Shown here piece after piece: positions 54,718 through 64,000 of a stretch of 64,000 nucleotides of DNA (position 1 is the first letter of the stretch; the number at the start of each line of letters is the position of its first letter). The position numbers and the translations under genes are program-made. The stretch lies in NCBI GenBank assembly GCA_014218235.1, contig CM024758.1, positions 99,609,698 to 99,673,697 of the forward strand, read 5' to 3'. The notes beneath the pieces were generated by a model. The model searched no databases. It was not told where the DNA came from and worked only from the letters and a program-made list of their open reading frames with translations. This stretch comes from Colocasia esculenta (taxonomy: Eukaryota > Streptophyta > Magnoliopsida > Alismatales > Araceae).

Positions 54718-57625
54718 TGTCACGCCCCGAATATTTAGCAGCGGAATAAATACCGGGGGACGTGAACGATACAAACCGGCGTATCACAGTTGAATAGTGC
54801 AGAGTCACAGTCGAATATAATAACACATTCAAGACTATAATATGGTCACCATTAGTATACTTTAATTCATTTCATTCAACTAGATACAACCTCACATAAG
54901 AAGAATTAACCAAAGGGTCCATCATTCAAATAACTTCCACAAAAGTTTCACTATTACATAGACTACTCAAATTTCTATTTCTAAACTGTCATCTATTCTA
55001 GGACGGGTGCTCGTCACTCTTACCCAGTCCCATCCGACTCTACTGGTTCTTCATCACTACCTGAAAAAGGGAAGGATGATAGGGGTGAGCGAACTAGCTC
55101 AGTAGGATTTATATCTCAATCACGTGCGGGCACTAGTATACATGGTTAACATTTTATATAGGCAGATATGCTTATGAGTATGCTGACAATGCATGCTTTT
55201 CTAACAAGTTGAATAGCAAAGTAGAACGGATATCATATCAGATCAATTGTCGAGTTCCATATACAATGGACATATATTTCAAGAATAAAATCATGTCAGA
55301 AAAGATTGGCCATATTCAAGCAGAGTTCATGTGTTCACAAGAACAAACTTATCATATCATGTCAAGTCAAACTTATCAAGTCAAACAGGAGGCACATATT
55401 CACAATCTTGCATGTCAGGTGTGCTATGCCAAGCACCAAGAGTCCATACTCCCTCGGTTAACAAGTACGTTGGGGCGCTCCTCCCCAGGACCGGACAGAG
55501 CCCTATTGCATAGGCATTGTATCAAGTTTTGGACCGGAGTCCCACGATGTGCCAAACAAATATATTCATATTATGGCCACAGAGTTTCAATGACAAGCTC
55601 ATAGTAAAAAGAACATGATTACTCATAGAGTCAAGGAATGACAAACAGCTCAAAAGATCGAGGCAGGATAACGACGTATCTTATATTTCATAATTCATTA
55701 ATGTCTTGACATGAGGGTGTTTCTAAAGACAGATCATATGTAGAACATGTACTTTCCTAACATGTATGCATATGACAAATAATCAATTGAACACCGGGAA
55801 AACATGTAACCATGAAACTCATATGCAAGTCACCACTAACATGTCCATACTAATCATGTATTCATCCCCACATTCATAACATATTCTAATCTTATCAATT
55901 TACAATAAGCAAGATCACAAGATAATCCAATGATTATAAGAACAATCAAAATTTCACATTAGAATCATATTCATATCATTACCATTTTCTTTAATGGTTT
56001 GATTTATTTTAAGTCCATGCATACTATATAACATCATGTACATGCTTGAAGACATCATGAAATGATTAGACCCAAATTATACAAAAAACTTGTAAGGGTA
56101 GTGTCGACACTAGATCAGGTGGTGTCGACACCATGCTCCAAACGCAAGACAAAATCAGGCAAAACTGATCAGGTAGTGTCGACACTAGTTCAGGTAGTGT
56201 CGACACTAGAGACAGATTCCAGAACCCTTCTGGAAAACATGGGACAGTGTGTCGACACTAGATAGGGTAGTGTCGACACTAGATCAGTTTCCCAGAACTC
56301 CCTGGGTAAAAACTTGGACAGTGTGTCGACACTAGATGAGGCAGTGTCGACACTAGATGGCCTTCCCAGAATACTTTCTGGGCTGTTTGGGAAAGGGTGT
56401 CGACACTAGCTGAGGGAGTGTCGACACTAGAGGGCTTCCCAGAACACTCTCTGGGCTGCCTTGGGACAGTGTGTCGACACTAGTCCAAGTAGTGTCGACA
56501 CTAGAATCCTTCCAGAATAAAACTTAAGGGTCATGTGAGACCCGAAAACACATGCCATGCAGCGATTCACTTCAAACTCTTATAACTCTCTAACGATTGA
56601 CATTTGGACAAAACGTTCAACATGAAAGATGAAGAAGACAACTAGTAGAATAATTTTTATGTTGAGGGTTTGATCAAATTCGGTCTCTAATCTCGAGAAA
56701 ATATGTGAAGAACAAAAATCAAGTGAAACCCGAAATCACAGTATCAAACAGAGACTCTCTTATCATGCTCCTAACTCTCTAAACAAAATCTTTGGACAAA
56801 ACGTCCAACATAAAAGATGATCGTGACCTCAAATATAAGAACTTTCATGAAGGAAGTTTAGTCACATTTGGTCTTGAATCGTGTGCACAATAAGATGAAC
56901 GAGAAAAGCCCTAACTGTGCAAGACTTCGGGAAAATCACCAATACACGATGAATACTCCATGAAAATTGGGCGAATCAAGTGCAAATGATCCTAGACTCA
57001 AAGAACTACATGTTGGCATTGGTTTTCTTTAATCTTGGCCCGAGAACACCTACCTTTACGAAGATCTAAAACTTGTTGATGTTCTGGACGCAACAGAGGA
57101 TGCAGGGGATGAAGCTCCAGATTCCCAGCCTTTCTCCTGCTCCTCAAAAGTTCTTGCTTGCTTCCAAACGACTCCAACTTCGTTGTTAAACCTTCTCCAA
57201 GAGTTTAGGGACGAGTTCTTATAGTTTTAGGGTGTTGTTAAGAGTCCTAATGATACTAGGAAAGGGGCTACGAGCTCTGTTTCCTAGTTTCCAGAAAATC
57301 TGGGATTCCTTTACTTAAAAGAGGTAGCCAAGGTTTAGGAAACCACCAATTGGGATTGAGTTCGGTTTTGGCTTACCTTACATGACTACTCATCCATAAT
57401 ATGACCCTAAATTACCCTCACTAATTACTGCATAATTACCTACACGAATTTCTGGGCAATTTCCTGTCCTAGTTTATTCATATCCTTGGGCCAAGTATGC
57501 TCTATTGGCCCCAATCTTGTTAATAGGTCATTAACACATGGTATTGGAAGTCTCTCCAATACGTTTATTATTTTTTCCCTCTATATTTCTGACATTTTAA
57601 ATTGCTAAATTTCCGGGGTGTTACA
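54718..57625 (-). mobile_element. Solo LTR S2 inside Copia-2 RT
   Basis: 2,908 bp, same family as S1. In plus coordinates it runs from TGTCACGCCCCGAA to CCGGGGTGTTACA. The target duplication is AATTA (54713-54717 and 57626-57630). It interrupts RT a few codons before YVDD. It must be younger than Copia-2. Confidence 0.93.
56102..56500. repeat. Paired TGTCGACA array (S2)
   Basis: Six pairs start at 56102/56123, 56177/56198, 56250/56271, 56324/56345, 56398/56419 and 56472/56493. All are 21 bp, with 75, 73, 74, 74 and 74 bp between pairs. S1 has seven pairs, so the array gains or loses whole units. Confidence 0.95.
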
Positions 57626-58050
57626 AATTATTGTTTATTAACAGTTTTTGTGAACAATGTTTGATCAACATTACCTCTAGTATATCATTTTTCAAGTAAA
57701 AAGGAACTCAAATGGTCATACCAAGCTCTTGGAGCTTGTTTAAGACTATAGAGAGCCTTATGAAGTTTGAAAACATGGTGAGGATATTTTCATTTTCAAA
57801 TCCAGGAGGTTGTTCAACAAAAACATTTTCCTTTATATATCCATTTAGAAAAGTACTTTTAACATCCATTTGATAGACTTTAAATTTCATGGAGGATGCA
57901 AAAGCAAGGAAAATTCTAACTGCTTCTAGTCTAGCTACAGGGGCATATGATTCTTCAAAATCAATTCCAAATTCTTGATTGTACCCCTTTGCAACTAGTC
58001 TAGCTTTATTTCTAATTACTTGACGATTCATTCAATTTGTTTCTGAAAAC
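57626..58050 (-). pseudogene. Copia-2 RT N-terminal part
   Basis: From 58031: NKARLVAKGYNQEFGIDFEE, SYAPVARLEAVRIFLAFA and MDVKSTFLNGYIKENVFVEQ. A shift then follows, and the KLQELGMTI end is out of frame. Near the S2 insertion one A appears to be missing from an A run. Confidence 0.88.
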
Positions 58051-58983
58051 TCATCTAGTGCCAATGATGGTTTGGTCACTAGGTTTAGGTACTAATTCCC
58101 ATACTTGATTTCGTTCAAATTGATGAAGTTCATCATGCATGGCATCAATCCAATCAGAACTTGATAAAGCTTCATCAATTGACTTTGGTTCAATTTGGGA
58201 AATTAGAGCTAGTGGGTTTTCTTCAATAGCAAGCATGAAAGATGATCTAGTCCTAACCCTATCATGCAAATTACCAACTACATTATCCAATGGGTGATCT
58301 CTCAAAATTCGATGTTCAATAATTACCTGTTGAGGGGTACTTAAATTTGGAGCAATATTACCTGATCCACTTGAAGATGGTGAATTGTTGTTCAAGTTCT
58401 CACCACAGTCTTCAAGCTCCTCAACAGTTGGTGAAGAGTCCACAATGAAGTCATCCTCTTCACTGTCTTGTTTTTCCCTGCAAGATTTAGAACTGTTAGT
58501 TGAAAAGGAATTTTCATCAAATATAATATGAGGAGACTCTTCAACAGTTTTATTTTTCAGGATGTACACTCTGAAGGCTCTTGACACTTCAGAATAGCCA
58601 AGGAAGATGGCTTCCTGACTTTTAGCATCAAACTTGTCAAGATTTTCTTTATTATTATTGTGTACATAACATTTGCACCCAAAGATTTTGAAATAAGAAA
58701 CAGTTGGCTTTTTGTTTTTCAATAATTCATAGGGGATTTTTTTGATTTTTGGTCTGATCAAGGCTCTATTTAGAATGTGGTTTGCTGTGTTTACAACTTC
58801 AGCCCAGAAGGATTTGGGCAAATTACTTTCTAAGAGCATGGATCTAGCCATCTCCACAAGAGTTCTATTCTTTCTTTCCACAACTCCAATTTTGTTCTGG
58901 AGTTCTTGGTGAAGAAAACTTGTGGAATATATGAAATTCAGCACACAAATCAGAAAAAGATTGGTTTTCAAATTCACCCCCAT
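58051..58983 (-). pseudogene. Copia-2 integrase distal part and linker
   Basis: Shows the integrase E region (GVVERKNRTLVEMARSMLLE), FWAEVVNTANHILNRALIRP, IFLGYSEVSRAFRVYILKN, an acidic Ser-rich linker (SEEDDFIVDSSPTVEELEDC) and the RT start SDWIDAMHDELHQFERNQVW. The piece with the second catalytic D (about 58950-59000) is disturbed by a frame break. Confidence 0.85.
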
Positions 58984-58989
58984 GACCAG

Positions 58990-59808
58990 TCAAAATATTT
59001 TGATTTTATATGAATAATTTGTTAAGGCAGTGGTACAGAATTTCCTGAACTCAAGGCAAGAATCACTTTTGTGGGACAAGAAGATAACCCAAGTAAATCT
59101 GGTAAAATCATCAATGATTACGAACCCATATCTCTTGCCACTTAGACTTAGAACTCTTGTTGGTCCAAAAAGGTCCATGTGAAGTAGTTCTAGTGGCCTA
59201 GATGTGAGTACATCATTAAAGGTCTTAAAAGATTTCTTGGTTTGTTTTCCTTGGGCACAGATCCCACAAACTTGATTTTCAATGTTAGAAAAAGATTCAG
59301 GAAGACCCTTAACCAAATTCAGCTTTAACAATTTATTCATTGTTCTGAAACTTGCATGGCCAAGTCTTTTGTGCCAAGTCCATGCAATTTTATCTTTATT
59401 TGCAACAAAACAGAGATTTTCAGAAAAGTTTTTATTACGGTTGATCATATAAACATTGTTTTCCCTTTTTCCAAAAAAATTAATTTTACCAGTTGATGAA
59501 TCAATTATTTTACAAAAATCAGATTCAAACACAACTTTGTGACCTTTGTCACATAGTTGGCTGATACTGAGCAAGTTGTAATCTAGACCATCAACTAATA
59601 AAACATTATCAACAGAGTTTGAGGAAGTTTGACCAACCTTTCCAGATCCAATGATCTTTCCTTTATTTTTACCTCCAAATATTACTGAACCTCCCTCCTT
59701 CTCAAGCAGGAATGAAAATTTGGCTCTATCTCCGGTCATGTGTCGTGAACACCCACTATCAAGGAACCATACATTTGAATTGGGTGCACGACCTTCCTGC
59801 AAAATCAA
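58990..59808 (-). pseudogene. Copia-2 protease and integrase proximal part
   Basis: WFLDSGCSRHMTGDRAKFSF gives the catalytic DSG. VIFGGKNKGKIIGSGKVG and LLVDGLDYNLLSISQLCD follow, then the zinc region WTWHKRLGHASF and CGICAQGKQTKKSF, then integrase LLHMDLFGPTRVLSLSGKRY (first D). An in-frame TGA lies immediately upstream, next to TTTTGCAGGAAGG. Copia-1 has a stop at the same place. Confidence 0.88.
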
Positions 59809-61985
59809 TCAATGGAGAGAAGATTTTGATACCCAAACAGTGTTGGGACCATCAGAATGTTGGACATTTTTATCAAATCTTTCTCACCCAAATTTGGTTT
59901 GTTTTTTATTTTGATTTTATAATAATGGTGTTCTCTGTCTTTTTCACTTTCTTCTGTTCTTTAGGAATGAAAACACCAGTGTTTTTGTTTTTGGTAGGAG
60001 GGGAGTTTTTCATCTGAACATTAGAATTTAGATGAGGAGGTGGAATCCAAAGATTTTGTTGGTACATCAGAAAGTTTGGATAGAAGAATTGGGGATGATA
60101 CCAACATGGGTTGTAATGCCATTGGTTCCAATCAGCTTTGTATCTTGTCTTGGAAGTCCAAGATTTTTCATGAATGACTTCCTTTGACTTTTTCTTATTT
60201 TTCAAATTTTTATTTGAATTTTTTATTTTGTTGTTTGTCTTTGTTGATGTTGAGCAGGTTGACCTGTCAGGTGACTGTGTCGACCTGGTTGACTTGCTTT
60301 GTTTCTGAGTTTTTGATATTTTTGGTGTTTTTCTTGATGTTTGTTTGATTTCTGTGTTCTCAAGACTAGGGTCTTTAACAAATTTAATTAATGGTGCTTT
60401 ATCCTTCTTCTCACCAGATTTGTCTTTCTTAGGTTTTTGTTTATCAAATCCTAGTCCATGAGAGATTGATTTCATTTTTGCTCCCAATAAGGCCTCCAGA
60501 TTATCTTTACCATTTGTGAATGTTTCAATAACTTCATCCTTTTCTTTTAGCTGGTTTTCCAAGATTTTGATTTCTTCAATCTTTTGTTGTTTATCTTGGT
60601 TTTCCTTTTCCAGCTTTTCAGATAATTCTTTGAATTCATGGGTGGCCTTTTGAGAGGCTAGCTTAAGCTCATCAATCAGATTCAGAAGATTTTCTTTTTC
60701 TTCATTCAGTTTTGTTACTTCATTTTCTAGTTCACAAATTCTTTTGTTTGAAGATTGGTTATGATAAATATTTTCAATTTTCTTTTTAAGATGTTTATTT
60801 TCTTTCCTCATTTCAGTGTATTTTCAACAAGTTCTGCATAAGCATCTTGCCAATCTTCAACAGAAAAATCTTCAAAGGATGTGCTTACCTTTCCATCTGA
60901 GCTATTTGGCATGAAGCAGATCTCCTCGCTTTCAGAGCTTGAGGATTTTTCTTCTTCTTCATTTTCACTTGTGTCTTCATCAGACCAAGTGGCTACCATG
61001 GCCTTCGGCTTCTTGAATTTGTGAATCTTCTTGTGCTTCTCCTTCTTGTTTTCAGGACAATCTCCCTTCATATGTCCTGGCCTATTGCACCTGTAACAAA
61101 TGACAGCTTCGTCAGTTTTCTGATTCTTGTTAGAATTAGCATTAGAAAAGGAAGTGTTTCTTTTACCTGAAGAAAATTTCTTTTTGCTAGAAAATTTTCC
61201 TTTTCTATACTTCAAGAATTTTCTGAATTGCCTGGTCATGAGGGTAATCTCATCCTCATTTGACTCAAACTCATCAGAACTTGTTTTCTCCTGACTCTTG
61301 TCTTTGTTACTAGATGAGGCCTTTAATGCTACTAGCTTGGTTTTGATTATATGTTCTTCATTTCTCTTTAGATTGATTTCATTTGTCATTAAGATCCTAT
61401 CAATTCATCCAAAGAGATTTTGGACAGATCTTTAGAATCTTCAACGACAGTGGCCTTTGTGTGCCAAATTGAAGAGAGAGAACGTAGAATTTTTCTTACC
61501 AAGTCAGCATCTGAATAGTCCTTACCTAAGGCCTTCAGTCCATTGACTATGATCATAAACCTGGCAAACATTTCAGAAATTGTCTCGTTAGATTTCATCA
61601 TGAATAATTCATATTCAGAGACAAGAATGTTAGCCTTAGTTTCCTTAACCTGAGATGTTCCCTCATAGAGTAACTCAAGTTTATCCCACATCTCTTTGGC
61701 AGATTTGCACATTGAGATTCTTGAGTACTCTTTGGGGTGAACAGCACATTGAATCATATTCATGGCACTATAATTCAATGTAGCTCTTCTTATCTGTTCC
61801 CTAGTCCAGGTTTCTTCCTCTCCCTGGTTCTCATAGGGACCTACCTCCACTACTTTCTAGATTTCATAATTTTGGGCCCTAAGAAACACTTGCATTCTAT
61901 TTTTCCAATAAGAATAGTCCATTCCATTAAAGAATGGTGGCCTATTAATGGAATGGCCCTCAGCTATGAACCCTCTGGAATCCAT
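59809..61985 (-). pseudogene. gag: Copia-2 gag with frame breaks
   Basis: Start ATG at 61985; a TAG at about 61855 replaces a Trp codon. The capsid domain continues with MCKSAKEMWDKLELLYEGTS and DLVRKILRSLSS. A one-base break near 61390 leads to the CCHC knuckle CYRCNRPGHMKGDC (about 61070-61110), and an acidic Ser-rich stretch. Another break near 60810 (A run) leads to long coiled-coil sequence and a Lys/Thr/Ser linker. The linker embeds a palindrome pair (60257/60278). The frame ends in a TGA at about 59810 before protease. A second knuckle like that of Copia-1 is not seen. Confidence 0.82.
60257..60285. repeat. Palindrome pair inside Copia-2 gag
   Basis: GGTTGACCTG (start 60257) and TGTCGACCTG (start 60278) are 21 bp apart. 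They use the CTG-flanked variant of Copia-2's own LTR, in the same gag linker region as the Copia-1 pair. Confidence 0.7.
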
Positions 61986-62100
61986 TTAATTAAAAAGATG
62001 ATGCAACGAAGGAGACACTTAGCAAACAAACAAGCAAGCAAACAAATCACACAGAACACTCAGAAACTACTCAGATCAAATCAGATCAAGTGTAAACCCG

Positions 62101-62113
62101 CTCTAATACCAAT
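62101..62113 (-). promoter_or_regulatory. Copia-2 primer-binding site
   Basis: Minus-strand TTGGTATTAGAGC next to the 5' LTR. It matches the Met-tRNA primer site with one C-to-T change. Confidence 0.88.
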
Positions 62114-63756
62114 TAAAGGATCGAGAAAAGGTGAGGACAAGATCTAGAAGGGGGGGTTGAATAGATCTAGGCCTACTAATGCGGAAGCTTAACCAATTTT
62201 TCAAAACTCTTAAATCAGACGCAAATTGAAAACCAGATTTCACAGATCAGAAGATAAATTGAGTGAGTTGTGCAAACGGAGTGTGTGAACAGATTGATTA
62301 GATGAATTCAAGCGATCCTATGCATGCATCTAACGAAGGATAAATTCAAACCACAATCAGATCAATGCACAGAGATTTTTAGGTGGTTCGGAAATCACAC
62401 CTTGTGATTCCTACATCCACCCCTCACACAGTGAGGATCCACTAATCAACCTGGGTACAACACACCCACTGGAGCCTGACAACTCCAACCACTTGAGTTT
62501 ACAACTCACACAAACTCTAGAGTAAGACTACTCTAGAACCCTGAGCAAGACTTCTCAACTACAACTTGAGTACGACGACTCAAACCACTGAGCTCGACGG
62601 CTCACAAACAATTTGCTAGACAACACAAGACTTAGATCCTCTAGCAACAGATCTAGTCTAACCAGAGTTAATTCATGAGACTCATGCAACAACCCATGCA
62701 TAATCTCAGAATCACTCAGAAAGAAAAAGGAAAATGAGAATTGATTGATAGACTTTTCTCTTCAGATATACTCCCTTGTAGAAGGTCGAGTTGTGAAGTC
62801 TTTGATCCCTGGAGGTTCCTGGACGATGCTCTGTAACTTGATCTTCAGGATCTTCCTCGAATTCTTCACAGAAGTCGGCTTCTACTTGATCTGCTTCCTT
62901 GTGGTGATCCAATTGCTTCTTCAACGATCAATTGCCACTTCTCCTTCTGAGCAGATGAGAATTTGGCTCGAGGATGCACCAGTATGGCAAGAACAGGGAG
63001 GAGAACCTTCTAGCCGCCAACGGGATTTCTTGGAGGCTCTGGAAAGGGTCCTTTCTTGTTGGATGGCCAATTGGAGGGTATTTATACCCTAAAGTGTCCA
63101 AGTGTACCCTTGGGGGTCGTGGGTACACGATCCAAGGCTAATCCAACAATTCCCTAGGGTGCCACGTGTCCAAGACAATGTTTAAGTCACAGAGATTCCG
63201 GAGTGTGTCGACCTACCCAAGAGGTGTGTCGACACACTATCCCAGACTGGCAAAACAAATCCCTGGGAGAGGTCTCTAGTGTCGACCTGAGATGATCTCG
63301 TGTCGACCTGCTGTCCCAGACAGCAAAACAGGTCTTCTGCGAAAGCCATCTAGTGTCGACCTGATCCCATTTGGTGTCGACCTGCTGTTGGCATCTGTTG
63401 ACCTGTTTCTCTGGGACCTGTCACTAGTGTCGACCTGCCCTGGACTAGTGTCGACACTAGTTGATATTTTCTTCACATTTCTACCTTTGCTCTGAGCCAT
63501 TGTGTCGACACCATTGATGGTTGTGTCGACACTACCTTTGCAAGAAATGTTTGTCCCTGAGAAAATAACACATAAATCATTAGTTAAATATATTATCATG
63601 AATATAAATGATGAATGTGCTTGGAAACATGCTTTTTGAATATTGTAATTTCAGGTGTGATGTGTTTCACATGTTCCAATGGTTATGCATTAAAATCACA
63701 ACTTGTCATCATCAAAATGTGAGGAGAAATGTATTATATTCACACTCAACCCAACA
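62114..63756 (-). repeat. Copia-2 5' LTR
   Basis: 1,643 bp, about 99% identical to 48063-49706. Palindrome pairs run from 63206 (offset +14050 from the other LTR), TATA at 63079-63086 and the hairpin at 62383-62420. The end next to the primer site reads CCTTTA rather than CCTTCA. Confidence 0.95.
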
Positions 63757-64000
63757 AACCTGGCCTCATACTCCAGAATTGTCATGGAGCCCTGAGTAAG
63801 AGAGAGAAACTCCTGCTCCATCTTGTCTTAGATGTGCTCGGGGATGAACTTGGCCTGAAAAAGCCTCATGAACTCAGCCCAAGTCACCTCTATAGCACCA
63901 TCCTCGTACTTGGTGCGAAGTACGGAGGCCTACCAAACATCGGCTCTCTCCTGCAAAACACAACCCATAAGCACCAATCTAAACAACACCTTAACTTAAC
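63757..64000 (-). pseudogene. gag: G2 gag, 5' side of the Copia-2 insertion
   Basis: Minus-strand translation gives gag capsid sequence, with MEQEFLSLTQGSMTILEYEA directly before the insertion point, which continues at 48062. The element runs off the window. Confidence 0.75.

Larger units (their letters stand above)
48063..63756 (-). mobile_element. Complete Sirevirus-like element Copia-2, with S2 inside
   Basis: 15,694 bp including the 2.9-kb S2, with target duplication AACCT on both sides (48058-48062 and 63757-63761). On the minus strand: 5' LTR, primer site, gag, protease, integrase, RT (split), RNase H, spacer, ORF3, purine tract, 3' LTR. By eye the LTRs differ at about 19 sites (roughly 1.2%), so it is somewhat older than Copia-1. 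It inserted into gag of G2 in the same orientation. Confidence 0.95.

Noticed and set aside
54718..54832. N-terminal extension of the RT frame ending at 54035
   Set aside because: These codons are S2 LTR sequence fused by the insertion, not part of reverse transcriptase.

Overview
The window is heterochromatic DNA from a flowering plant. It is made almost entirely of LTR retrotransposons, several nested in one another, plus MITE-like elements. I found no host protein gene, tRNA, rRNA or CRISPR array. The assignment to plants rests on Ty1/copia proteins of Sirevirus type (long gag with CCHC knuckles, multiple GGGGGAG purine tracts, an extra ORF after pol, palindromes in the LTRs), Ty3/gypsy proteins of Tekay/chromovirus type, and initiator-methionine-tRNA primer sites (TGGTATCAGAGC). 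The species cannot be told.

Layout. 1-866: end of a gypsy-type LTR (minus). 1811-2604: another gypsy LTR (plus), cut by a 100-N gap (2605-2704). 4522-7469: solo LTR S1 with target duplication CACCT. About 7475-9829: decayed gypsy remains. 9835-21312: complete element Copia-1 (plus; target duplication GGATT; LTRs about 99% identical). 21377-22691: older solo LTR related to Copia-1. 23500 to about 25290 and 27649-36851: LTR family T, the second copy being a gag-only element without pol whose 3' LTR is cut by the next insertion. 36852 to about 43360: gypsy G1 (minus). About 43371-48062 plus 63757-64000: gypsy G2 (minus), split in gag by complete element Copia-2 (48063-63756, minus, target duplication AACCT). 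Copia-2 is itself split in reverse transcriptase by solo LTR S2 (54718-57625, target duplication AATTA).

The strongest unexplained signal is one architecture in several unrelated LTR families: short CpG-containing palindromes in pairs at fixed distance. In Copia-1, Copia-2, S1/S2 and the solo LTR at 21377 the core is TGTCGACA or a close variant, and nearly all partners start 21 or 22 bp apart; pairs repeat every 72-84 bp, most often 74 bp. In the gypsy-type and T LTRs the motif is CGCG- or GGCG/CGCC-like, in inverted orientation, mostly 18 bp apart. In both Copia elements pairs also occur inside gag and just upstream of the extra ORF, each in the motif variant of its own LTR. In Copia-1 the last pair lies about 90 bp before a TATA box both in the LTR and before the extra ORF. 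This suggests a self-recognition cis code, possibly read by the ORF3 protein or by a host factor. A second signal is a small hairpin in the R/U5 region of three Sirevirus-like LTRs, with compensatory base changes and a bulge at the same place.

Copia-1 would encode gag, protease, integrase, reverse transcriptase/RNase H and ORF3, but about seven one-base frame breaks interrupt it, nearly all in homopolymer runs. Given its youth, many may be sequencing or assembly errors.
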